Below are positions 35,603-43,003 of a stretch of DNA of 64,000 bases, in pieces. Source of the DNA: Corynebacterium glyciniphilum AJ 3170 (GTDB lineage Bacteria; Actinomycetota; Actinomycetes; Mycobacteriales; Mycobacteriaceae); NCBI RefSeq assembly GCF_007673095.1, contig NZ_VDYZ01000010.1, positions 1 through 64,000 of the forward strand, in the 5' to 3' direction. Numbering within the stretch: position 1 is the first letter of the stretch; the number at the start of each line of letters is the position of its first letter. The notes under the pieces are model-generated. The model did not search any database and was not told the origin of the DNA. It was given only the letters and a program-made list of their open reading frames with translations. The translations under genes were made by a program, and so were the position numbers.

Positions 35603-36387
35603 CGGGGACCTTTCGCAGGACGTGAGGGGGTGGGGGACTGCCACGGGCAGCAGAGGCGTTCCAGGACGGTGGCGGTCAGCAGGAGCGTGGCGGACATGAC
35701 CGTCAGCACCACGACGAGGGCGAAGACATAGTCCGTCTGCAGGCGGGGGATGGCCTGGAGCAGCAGGTAACCGAGACCGTTGGTGGAGCCCGTGTACTCC
35801 GAGAACACGGCGGCCACCGGCGCATAGGTCACCGCCACCCGGAGCCCGGCGAAGCCGGCGGGCAGGGCGGACGGGAACCGCAGCCGCCAGAACACCGAAT
35901 GGCGGGTGCCGTGCAGGCTGCGCATCGTGTCGACCAGGCGTTGCTCAACGGTGCCGACACCTGACAGCAGGTTCATCGCCACCGGGAAGAAGCAGACGAG
36001 GGCCACCACGATCACCTTGGGCAGCATCCCGTAGCCCAGCGCGATCGTGAGGATCGGGCCGAGCACGATCGTGGGGACCGCCTGTGACGCCACCAGCAGT
36101 GGCGTCAGTGCACGTCCGAGCAACGGCAGGTAGCCCGCCGCAACGGTGACGGCCAGGGCGACGGCCACGCCGCACAGGATGCCGAGCAGCGTTTCAGTCA
36201 GCGTGAGCCAGGTGGCGGGGGCCAACCGTCCAGCCCAGTTGTCCCGTAGCGCATCGAGGACCGATACCGGAGAGGGAAGGACGTAGTCTTCGATCCGGGT
36301 TCCGGAGGTCGCCGCAACCCAGAGCAGCGCGATGAGGACCACGGTGACCAGGGGAGGGGCGATGGAGGAGAGGACACGTGTACTCAC
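35599..36387 (-). CDS. thiX: Thiamine-precursor ABC transporter permease
   Basis: The 262-residue permease of the NitT/TauT (BPD) class has about six membrane helices and the EAA-like cytoplasmic loop MRSLHGTRHSVFWRLRFPSALPAGFAGLRVA (ATPase contact). Early residues VLPSPVSVLDALRDNW are typical of the class. I choose GTG at 36387, because it overlaps the ATPase stop by four bases and the protein then begins MSTRVLSSIAPPLVTVV; the longer frame adds 38 basic, non-conserved residues. Middle gene of the riboswitch-controlled operon. Confidence 0.86.
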   Translation of the reverse strand: MSTRVLSSIAPPLVTVVLIALLWVAATSGTRIEDYVLPSPVSVLDALRDNWAGRLAPATWLTLTETLLGILCGVAVALAVTVAAGYLPLLGRALTPLLVASQAVPTIVLGPILTIALGYGMLPKVIVVALVCFFPVAMNLLSGVGTVEQRLVDTMRSLHGTRHSVFWRLRFPSALPAGFAGLRVAVTYAPVAAVFSEYTGSTNGLGYLLLQAIPRLQTDYVFALVVVLTVMSATLLLTATVLERLCCPWQSPTPSRPAKGPR

Positions 36388-37175
36388 TGCACACCCCCGG
36401 CGAGTTCCCGCAGCAGCCCCGACCGCGCCTCGGCGAACTCGGGATCGGCGAGGACGTCCTGCCGGGGACGGCCCCCACGGCGTCCGAACCATCCCGGCCA
36501 CGTCTGGCGCACGCGGCCGTCCGCCAGGAGAACGACCCGGTGGGACAGGAGCAGGGCCTCGTCCACGTCATGGGTGACCATGATCATGGTGGTGGCCGCA
36601 CCGTGGGCACTGTCCGTGGGCGGTTCGCTGAGCACGGTGTGGAGCCAGTCCTGGATTTCCGCGCGGGTGATCGCGTCCAGTGCGCCGAGTGGTTCATCGG
36701 CGAGCAGGACGGGTTTCCCGGCGAGCAACGCCCTGGCCAGTGCGGCGCGCTGGCGCATGCCGCCACTGAGCTGGTCAGGACGCCGACGGGCGTGGTGCTC
36801 CAGCCCGCACCAGGCCAGTATCTCGGCAGCCCGGGCGCGCGCGGCGCGTCGTCCCACGCCGGTGTTGCGCAGTGGAACGGCGACATTGTCACGGACGCTG
36901 AACCAGGGCAGCAGGCTGTCGCCCTGGGGCATCAGAGCACAGTGGTTGAGCCGTGCGGAGTCGTCGGTGTCGCTGAGGACGGTCACGCTGCCCCGGGCTG
37001 GGGAGAGGAGACCGCCGATGAGATGCAGCAGTGTGGATTTTCCACACCCGGAGCGGCCGATGACGGCGACGTGCTCGCCGACGGGGACAGTGAGGTGGAC
37101 GTCCTGCAGGACGGCAGGGGAGTTCGGGTAGGCGACGTCGACGCGGTCGATGGTCACCGCCGTGACAGGCGGCAT
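36384..37175 (-). CDS. thiZ: Thiamine-precursor ABC transporter ATP-binding subunit
   Basis: The 263-residue ABC ATPase has Walker A GRSGCGKST (about 39-47), the Q-loop MPQGDSLLPW, signature LSGGMRQRAALARAL, Walker B VLLADEPLGALD and the switch MVTHDVDEALLLSHRVVLL. It energises uptake with the permease and binding protein. It is the first gene after the TPP riboswitch: the SD sequence GGAGGA (37183-37188) is seven bases from the ATG and lies in the riboswitch 3' part. NitT/TauT-type subunits are similar in sequence, so the riboswitch is the deciding evidence for thiamine. Confidence 0.88.
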   Translation of the reverse strand: MPPVTAVTIDRVDVAYPNSPAVLQDVHLTVPVGEHVAVIGRSGCGKSTLLHLIGGLLSPARGSVTVLSDTDDSARLNHCALMPQGDSLLPWFSVRDNVAVPLRNTGVGRRAARARAAEILAWCGLEHHARRRPDQLSGGMRQRAALARALLAGKPVLLADEPLGALDAITRAEIQDWLHTVLSEPPTDSAHGAATTMIMVTHDVDEALLLSHRVVLLADGRVRQTWPGWFGRRGGRPRQDVLADPEFAEARSGLLRELAGGVQ

Positions 37176-37177
37176 GG

Positions 37178-37272
37178 GACATTCCTCCGCTCATGTGAAT
37201 GAGGTCAGGTTCAGCGGGTGTGATCTCAGCCCCGGCGCAGCGCGGGCGCTGCGTGGCGGGACACCCCGTGTC
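37178..37272 (-). promoter_or_regulatory. TPP (thiamine pyrophosphate) riboswitch
   Basis: On the minus strand, P1 is GACA (37272-37269) with TGTC (37181-37178). P2 is GGGTGT with ACACCC. The conserved GGCTGAGA core and CTGAACCTGA are present, and P5 is CTCAT with ATGAG. P3 carries an extra GC hairpin (GCAGCG-CCC-CGCTGC). These are the defining thi-box elements. The SD sequence GGAGGA occupies the place of the usual GUAGGGA 3' segment, so ligand binding would hide the ribosome site directly. When thiamine pyrophosphate is abundant, translation of the transporter should fall. Confidence 0.93.
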
Positions 37273-37587
37273 TGTGGGTGGTCAGGTATTCAGTTGGTTA
37301 CGTGTTCTCTGGAGACATCATAGGGTATCGGCGGGGCGGAGAACCTCCGATGGGGGATGCTCCTCCGGTCGTCGTGACGTCAGCCTGTAACACCCCGCTA
37401 TCCTGATTTTGAGGTGGATCACAGTACGGGAGCGCTTGTGGTCGTGGTACCGGACGAATGACCGATACCGGCGGGCGTATGCCTCTGGTAGTTTCTGTGG
37501 ACGGACTACGGGGAAGGCGAGCGTTGCCCGAGGGGGAAAGACACTCCGTAGTTGCTGGCTCGCCACCTTGGAGACTGGGATGGAAGG
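37273..37587. other. Intergenic region without a recognisable gene
   Basis: This 315-base stretch lies between the riboswitch and the response-regulator gene. It contains two overlapping open frames on opposite strands (about 37318-37566 minus and 37409-37603 plus), whose predicted peptides are basic and match nothing I know. Base composition is lower in GC than the transporter operon. It may hold the thi operon promoter at its left end. No tRNA, hairpin terminator with T-run, or transposon end was recognised. Confidence 0.5.
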
Positions 37588-38190
37588 TCAGATCCAGCCG
37601 TAACGATAGGCCTCGAAGGCTGCGGAGTGACGATTCGCTGCACCGAGTTTCATGATGGCGTCGGAGAGGTAATTGCGTACCGTTCCCAGCGCCAGATGAA
37701 GGTTTCCGGCGATCTCCGAGACGCTCTTTCCTTGCCTCGTTAGGCGCAGTACGTCGAGTTCACGACTGGTTAACGGGCAGTCGAACCCGAGGGCCGTGAC
37801 GGCAAGATCGGAATCCACATAGCGCGTGCCATCATGCACCCGCTCGATGACCCGGGCCAGCTTCTCTGCAGGGGTGTTTTTGGGGACGAAGCCGCGGGCC
37901 CCGACAGTGAGTGCTGAGCGGAGTATTCCGGGACGTGCATGGCGGGTGATCATAACGATTTCGATACCGGGATCGCGGGCCAGTAACGTGCCGGCAGTGT
38001 CTATGCCGTCGATCCCGGGCATTTCCAGGTCGAGGACGTAGACGTCGACTTCGTTGGGGGGTGAGTGGTCGAGTGCCGCCTGGCCGTCGGAGCCGTGACC
38101 GACGACGGTGATCGTCTCTTCGAGGTCCAGAAGTGCGACGAGGGCTGTGCGGAGCATGTCCTCGTCATCAGCGATATAGACATTGATCAC
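37588..38190 (-). CDS. Two-component response regulator, NarL/LuxR type
   Basis: The 200-residue protein begins MINVYIADDEDMLRTALVALL. It has the receiver phospho-acceptor Asp in YVLDLEMPGIDG (about residue 52), the acid pocket DDED, the Thr in MITRHA, the Lys in VPKNTPAEKL, and a LuxR/GerE helix-turn-helix at the C-terminus (LTSRELDVLRLTRQGKSVSEIAGNLHLALGTVRNYLSDAIMKLG). GTG at 38190 overlaps the histidine kinase stop by four bases. It is likely to regulate the small export-protein gene on the other side of the kinase gene. Confidence 0.9.
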   Translation of the reverse strand: MINVYIADDEDMLRTALVALLDLEETITVVGHGSDGQAALDHSPPNEVDVYVLDLEMPGIDGIDTAGTLLARDPGIEIVMITRHARPGILRSALTVGARGFVPKNTPAEKLARVIERVHDGTRYVDSDLAVTALGFDCPLTSRELDVLRLTRQGKSVSEIAGNLHLALGTVRNYLSDAIMKLGAANRHSAAFEAYRYGWI

Positions 38191-39341
38191 GGTGCCACCT
38201 CCAGCTTCCCCGTGACGGTGAAGCAATCGTTCCCGTCCATCCACTCGAAGGAGCCCCCGGACTCAGCGAACCGTTGTTGTAGACCGGCCAAGCCATGTCC
38301 AGGCCGGGGCTCCCGCGCAGCAGGTGTATCCGGGGCCGTCGGGGAAATATTGTTGCTGACTGTCATGTAACTGGGACTGACCTGGATATCCACTTCTGTC
38401 GCATCCGCATGTCGCAGGATGTTGCTTGTGGCTTCCCGCGTCAGTTCCGTGAAGAGGTGCTCTTGATCCTGTGGCGGTGTGCCCTGCATTCTGATCTCCA
38501 CGGCGATTCCGGCCGAGTTGAGGAGTTGTTCGACGTTGACGAGCTCGGTGGTCAGCGGAAGTGCACGGTAACCGTGGGCGAGGTCCCGGGTGCGGTCACC
38601 TGCCTCCACCGCAAGTTCTTCTATGCTCTGCAGCTCCCGTTCGGTTACTCGAGGGTCCCGCCTCAGGTTTCGCCGGGCGAGTTCGGCCTTGAGCTTGATG
38701 GCCAGAAGGCTGTGGCCCTGTATGTCGTGCAGGTCGGTGGCGAACCGTAGTCGTTCGCGGGTTAGGACGAGCTCGCGTTGGTCGGCGTTGTATCGGTCGA
38801 GTTGCAGGTGGAGCTGCCAGCTGGCGAAGGTAGCGGTGAATGCGACCGTTGCGGCACCAGTCAGGATCAGTATCATAAGCCCTTCCCTCGCGGGGATCGC
38901 ATCGTTGTCCAGCGCGGCGGTAATTGCAGACGCTGAGAAAGCGGCTATGCCTGCGGCCGCGACCGGTAACCATAGTGGTCGTCCCCGGGCGATCACGAAG
39001 GCGAAAGGCAGACCTGTTGCGAGAGCGGACAGTGGTTGGGCAGAGAACGTGAACGCGATAGACGCGAGAACAACCGCGACAACCATATATACGGAGAGGA
39101 CCAGCACGGATCGTTCGGCGCCGTAAGTCCAGGCGAGGTGGAGGGTGAGCATCACACTCGCAACACAAGAAGACGCTGACAGCAGCAGCATCAGCACTGT
39201 CGGAGCGGTTATCACAACGAACATTACACCACTACCGCCGAGTAGAGCTGTCGTGTACAACAACACCTTACGAAGCTCGGCGGGAAGCGCGCTGGTCGGC
39301 CACATCAACATCGGGGGCGGACGACGAGTGGCTGTGCTCAC
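38187..39341 (-). CDS. Two-component sensor histidine kinase (HisKA_3 type)
   Basis: The 384-residue kinase has an N-terminal set of about six membrane helices (roughly residues 25-170). A short coiled coil and the HisKA_3 dimerisation box with FATDLHDIQGHSLLAIKLKAEL (phospho-His in DLHDIQGH) follow. The ATPase domain has N-box EATSNILRHADA and G-box GHGLAGLQQRF. Kinases of this layout next to export genes often sense antimicrobials at the membrane. The start GTG at 39341 has GGAAAGGAAAA upstream; the longer frame adds 29 residues. The divergent neighbour encodes a small export-family protein. Confidence 0.9.
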   Translation of the reverse strand: MSTATRRPPPMLMWPTSALPAELRKVLLYTTALLGGSGVMFVVITAPTVLMLLLSASSCVASVMLTLHLAWTYGAERSVLVLSVYMVVAVVLASIAFTFSAQPLSALATGLPFAFVIARGRPLWLPVAAAGIAAFSASAITAALDNDAIPAREGLMILILTGAATVAFTATFASWQLHLQLDRYNADQRELVLTRERLRFATDLHDIQGHSLLAIKLKAELARRNLRRDPRVTERELQSIEELAVEAGDRTRDLAHGYRALPLTTELVNVEQLLNSAGIAVEIRMQGTPPQDQEHLFTELTREATSNILRHADATEVDIQVSPSYMTVSNNISPTAPDTPAAREPRPGHGLAGLQQRFAESGGSFEWMDGNDCFTVTGKLEVAP

Positions 39342-39560
39342 GAGTTTTCCTTTCCGAGAAGACTCCTTCACTGTCGCACAGCGACTCTCGGCTCCGGTAG
39401 TGGCGTTCATCATTTCTGCCCGTGACATCTGTCATCTCAGGTGTGTTGAATTATCAGAACAGGTGGTGACTCCCGGCCCTGTCGGCCAGAGGCCGTGAAA
39501 TGTGAAACTGTAAATGCCTGGAATTCCGGTAAAAACAACTCTCATTTTAAGGAGCGCGAC
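39342..39560. promoter_or_regulatory. Divergent intergenic region of the two-component system
   Basis: This 219-base, comparatively AT-rich interval separates the kinase gene and the export-protein gene. It contains CGGCC-CTGT-CGGCC-AGA-GGCCG around 39476-39491 and repeated GTGAAA words before 39520. A response-regulator site is expected here but no convincing repeat pair could be assigned. Confidence 0.3.
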
Positions 39561-40058
39561 ATGTCCTTTGATTTTGTCCAGGATCTTTTCGTCCGTCTGA
39601 CGCAGTTCGCTGCGGGACTCGACTCGCGGGAACAGGTTGCGGTCCTACTGGTCTTCGGGGCGATTCCGTTCATCGAGTCCTATTTCGGCAGCTTCATCGG
39701 CACGATCGTGGGGATCGATCCGCTCATTGCGGTGCCCGCGGCCGTGGCGGGGAATATCGTGTGTACTTTTCTACTCATCGCGCTAATGGGGCGGACCCGT
39801 AACGCTGCAATGCGCGGACGGGAAGGGCGTCCGATTTCCAAAGGGAAACAGCGTGTGGCCAGGTATCTGCAGCGTTTCGGCGTGCCGGGCACAATTATCC
39901 TGGCGGCTCCGTTTCTGCCGAGTCAGGTGACTTCGCCGACATTGGCGGCGCTCGGGGCAAGGAAAGGCACGGTATATCTATGGACGGGGATCGCCATCAC
40001 CCTGTGGGGCATTCTCTTTGGCTTCTTCGGAGTCCAGATCGTTGAATGGCTCGCCTGA
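39561..40058 (+). CDS. Small multidrug export family protein (PF06695-like)
   Basis: The 165-residue protein has four hydrophobic segments. The patterns VFGAIPFIESYFGSFIGTIVGIDPLIAV (about 31-58) and FGVPGTIILAAPFLPSQVTSPTLAALG (about 109-135) are characteristic of the putative small multi-drug export family, distantly related to DedA proteins. Despite the family name, transport by these proteins is not well proven. AAGGAG lies at 39549-39554 before the ATG. Divergent from a two-component system, which suggests inducible expression. Confidence 0.78.
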   Translation: MSFDFVQDLFVRLTQFAAGLDSREQVAVLLVFGAIPFIESYFGSFIGTIVGIDPLIAVPAAVAGNIVCTFLLIALMGRTRNAAMRGREGRPISKGKQRVARYLQRFGVPGTIILAAPFLPSQVTSPTLAALGARKGTVYLWTGIAITLWGILFGFFGVQIVEWLA

Positions 40059-40149
40059 CCAGCATAATCCATCTACGAGCATAGGGATCATTAACACGCG
40101 GTTCTTTGCGCGTCGCTGCCGTCCCCGTCAGCTGGTAATATGCCCCCTG

Positions 40150-41073
40150 ATGAACATCGATCTGATTGGCGTGCCCTTTGACGGCTACGGTCGGACTGGA
40201 CATCAGGATTACGCTGCCACAGTGCTCCGCGAAACCGGGCTGGTTGAAGCCGTGCGTCCCCATGATCTCCGGGACCGTGGGGATCTTCGACTGCCGCCGG
40301 GGGAGTCCGTTCGAGGAGCGCAGACAAACCTACTCAATGAACCTGCCCTTATGGAGATGACTGATCAGCTGAACATGAGGGTGGCCGAGTCGCTCGGGGC
40401 TCACAGGTTTCCTGTCGTCGTCGGGGGTGACTGTTCACTGCTGCTCGGGGTGGTTACCGGGGTGCGTGACGCTCTTGGCCGCATCGGTCTGTTGTTTATC
40501 GACGGGCACGAGGACACCATGCCACTGGATGTCGTTGAGGATGGCGAAGCTGCGAACTGCGAGATCGGTTTATTGCTCGGACTAACGGGCCGTCAGCTAG
40601 CGGGTCCACTCGCTGGAAAACTCCCGGCATTGGATCGGCACCGTCTGGCGATGATAGGTCAGCGTGACGCAGAATGGCGCCGACGGTTCAATGTCGGCAG
40701 CCTCGCAGACGTGGGGGTGTGGTCGAGGAACCTCGATCAGATGCACAGTTTCCCGGAGAACTCGGGTCGGGGTGCGGCGGAACACTTGCGTCAACATGCC
40801 GACGGTTGGTGGTTACATGTGGATCTGGATGTGCTCGATCCAGTGGTGTTTCCCGCCCAAGGCCTGCCTGATTACCCAGATGAACCTGGTGGACTTGATA
40901 TGGCGCAGCTGAAGGCTGTTGTAGGCGGTGCTGTTCGTGCCGGGGACTGTGTGGGGATGAGCGTGACGATCTATGACCCTGCACAGGATCCAAATCGGTC
41001 AGATGCCGAGGCTGTTATCGGGTTGATCGGCGAAATCCTGCGAGAATGTGCCGACGATTTACCTGACTCCTAA
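40150..41073 (+). CDS. Arginase/agmatinase fold (ureohydrolase family) protein
   Basis: The 307-residue protein has the ureohydrolase fold with GGDCSLLLG (about 92-100), LFIDGHEDT (about 117-125) and LHVDLDVLDP near 223-232. The Asp/His metal ligands of DxHxD and DxDxxDP are present. The first ligand, normally His in GGDHS, is Cys95 here. Family enzymes hydrolyse guanidino compounds or formiminoglutamate with two manganese ions. TAATAT stands eight bases before the ATG, suggesting a leaderless transcript; the frame to 40018 overlaps the previous gene and is ignored. The substrate is unknown. Confidence 0.82.
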   Translation: MNIDLIGVPFDGYGRTGHQDYAATVLRETGLVEAVRPHDLRDRGDLRLPPGESVRGAQTNLLNEPALMEMTDQLNMRVAESLGAHRFPVVVGGDCSLLLGVVTGVRDALGRIGLLFIDGHEDTMPLDVVEDGEAANCEIGLLLGLTGRQLAGPLAGKLPALDRHRLAMIGQRDAEWRRRFNVGSLADVGVWSRNLDQMHSFPENSGRGAAEHLRQHADGWWLHVDLDVLDPVVFPAQGLPDYPDEPGGLDMAQLKAVVGGAVRAGDCVGMSVTIYDPAQDPNRSDAEAVIGLIGEILRECADDLPDS

Positions 41074-41085
41074 GGAAGGTAGGTG

Positions 41086-41715
41086 ATGAGAATGAACCCG
41101 CGTGACCTTCGATGTGAGGCTGTTGTTTTTGATCTCGGAAAAGTTCTCATCGGCTGGGACCCTTATCTGCCCTTCTGTGATGACATGAGCAGAGTTGAAT
41201 GGAAGGAGGCCGCCTACAGGGCAGACTTTAGTGCTCTGAACATCATGGCGGATAAAGGTGTTCCGCTGGACGGGGTAATTTCCCAGGCATACGAGAGAGG
41301 AATCCGGTACGGTGAATTCATCGAGCATTACTATGCTCACTTTGACCGGTCGCTGACGGGGCCCGTTCCTGGAACCGCGGAGGTCGTCGACGACCTTGAG
41401 GCCACGGGTGTGAGACTGCTTGGGCTGACTAACTGGTCGGCTGAAACCATACATCATGCGCGTCGTCAGGCTCCTTGCATCCGCAAGCTGGAAGGTCTTG
41501 TTGTCTCCGGTCAAGAAGGAGTAGCTAAACCCGATCCGGTAATTTTCCGTCGTCTGATCCAACGCTACGGTATTGATCCTGCCACGTCCGTATTCATCGA
41601 TGTTTCAGTGCATAACGTCGAAACCGCGAATGAACTCGGTTTCACCGCGATCCAGTTCGTTGGTGCGGAGAACTTACGGGAGGTGCTTGGTCATCGTGGA
41701 ATCTTGAGTGCCTGA
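41086..41715 (+). CDS. HAD-superfamily hydrolase (YihX-like)
   Basis: The 209-residue HAD-IA protein begins MRMNPRDLRCEAVVFDLGKVLIGWD, with the nucleophile Asp in the DLG form of motif I seen in YihX-type phosphatases. It continues with LLGLTNWSAETIHHAR (motif II), GVAKPDPVIFRRLIQRYG (motif III Lys) and FIDVSVHNVETANELGF (motif IV). In motif IV the second acidic residue of FIDDS is Val173, which may weaken magnesium binding. AAGGAAGG lies ahead of the start at 41086. Same lower-GC block as the arginase-like gene, 12 bases downstream of it. Confidence 0.83.
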   Translation: MRMNPRDLRCEAVVFDLGKVLIGWDPYLPFCDDMSRVEWKEAAYRADFSALNIMADKGVPLDGVISQAYERGIRYGEFIEHYYAHFDRSLTGPVPGTAEVVDDLEATGVRLLGLTNWSAETIHHARRQAPCIRKLEGLVVSGQEGVAKPDPVIFRRLIQRYGIDPATSVFIDVSVHNVETANELGFTAIQFVGAENLREVLGHRGILSA

Positions 41716-41739
41716 AACTGACATAGTTGCGGGCTCGGA

Positions 41740-42897
41740 TCAGGCGAAGATGGACAACCCGAACACGAAGAACACCATTAGGTGCGCTGCGCCGTGGAGG
41801 GCCGTGACCCGGCGCCCGGTGAACGTCGCCACCGACAGCATCAGCGTGACCGCCACGAGAACCAGGTTCGTCGGCGACTCGAAGAGCTCGACCCGCTGGC
41901 CGGTGAGCATGCCGATGGTCAGCACCGCCGGGATCGTCAGCCCCACTGTCGAGACCAGGGCTCCGTGGCACAGGTTGCTGACCCGCTGGATCTCACCCTG
42001 GTGCGCGGCCCGGATGGTGGTGAGTGTCTCGGGGAGGAAGACAACCATGGCGATGAGCACGCCGGAGAGCGCGACCGGTGCACCCGCGCGGGCGAGTCCG
42101 TCGTCCAGCAGCGTGGCCATGTCGTGGGACAGCAGCACGATGGGCAGGACCGTGAGAAGCAGGATGGCCGAACGGGTGAGGATCTCCCGGCGGTGGTCGA
42201 CGAGGACGTCGCGAATGCCGGCACTCGGTGCGGAGGCTTCCTCCGGACGGGAGTCGACCTCCTGGAAATTACCGCGCTGTGCCCCCATCTGACGGTAGAG
42301 GAAGAAGACGTAGAGCATCACCGTGAAGACGATGATCGGGATCTCCTGGGCGGTGGTGTAGGTGCCGTCAGAGCCGATGAGGCCCGGCATGACGAAAGCC
42401 ATCGTCGTCAGTACGACCAGCACCGAGAGGTAGGCCGACGTCCCCGTGCGGTTCGGGAGCATGCCTCCGTGGCGGAAGCCTCCGACAATGAGCGCGACAC
42501 CGATCACCAGGTTGAGGATGATCATCGACACGGCCATGACGGAGTCCCGGGCGATGGTGGTGTGGTCACCCGGGCCGAGCATGACCGCAGAGATCAGGAT
42601 GACCTCGATGATGACGATCGACAAGGTGAGGATGAGGGTGCCGTAGGGGTCGCCGAGACGGTGGGCCAGATGCTCCGCCTGGGCGACAACACCGAAGGCG
42701 CAGAGGATGATGACGGTGATGATCCCGATGAGAACTGCGGTCAGCACCGGTGTCGACAGAGTGCCGTGGAGCCACGGCCGGGCGACGAGGGTTGCGACGA
42801 AGGTGCCCCAACCGAGGATGAGGCGAAAGATGACGGCGGAGGAGAAAGCGCCGCGCAGGGTGGTGGGGTGCCCTGCACGATCGGATGCACTGGTCAT
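41740..42897 (-). CDS. chaA: Calcium/proton (sodium/proton) antiporter, ChaA family
   Basis: The 385-residue protein has about eleven membrane helices and the two CaCA alpha-repeats. The first contains HRLGDPYGTLILTLSIVIIEVILIS (about 80-104). The second contains VFLPETLTTIRAAHQGEIQRVSNLCHGALVSTVGLTIPAV (about 288-327). The acidic residues in these repeats bind the cation. ChaA exports Ca2+ or Na+/K+ in exchange for protons. A hydrophilic loop (QEVDSRPEEASAPS) separates the halves. Stand-alone gene, converging with the HAD gene 24 bases away. Confidence 0.88.
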   Translation of the reverse strand: MTSASDRAGHPTTLRGAFSSAVIFRLILGWGTFVATLVARPWLHGTLSTPVLTAVLIGIITVIILCAFGVVAQAEHLAHRLGDPYGTLILTLSIVIIEVILISAVMLGPGDHTTIARDSVMAVSMIILNLVIGVALIVGGFRHGGMLPNRTGTSAYLSVLVVLTTMAFVMPGLIGSDGTYTTAQEIPIIVFTVMLYVFFLYRQMGAQRGNFQEVDSRPEEASAPSAGIRDVLVDHRREILTRSAILLLTVLPIVLLSHDMATLLDDGLARAGAPVALSGVLIAMVVFLPETLTTIRAAHQGEIQRVSNLCHGALVSTVGLTIPAVLTIGMLTGQRVELFESPTNLVLVAVTLMLSVATFTGRRVTALHGAAHLMVFFVFGLSIFA

Positions 42898-43003
42898 AGC
42901 TGTGTACCCGGGGTTTCTGCGGGGTCGTCCCTGCTCGAGAGGTAGCCGTACGGGTCGTCCCGCCGGTGTCGTGACGAGGCCATGCTACCACCGTCAGCCC
43001 ACC

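Noticed and set aside
37318..37603. Two overlapping small frames (82 and 64 codons) in the region right of the TPP riboswitch
   Set aside because: No ribosome site, no recognisable domain and mutually overlapping on opposite strands.
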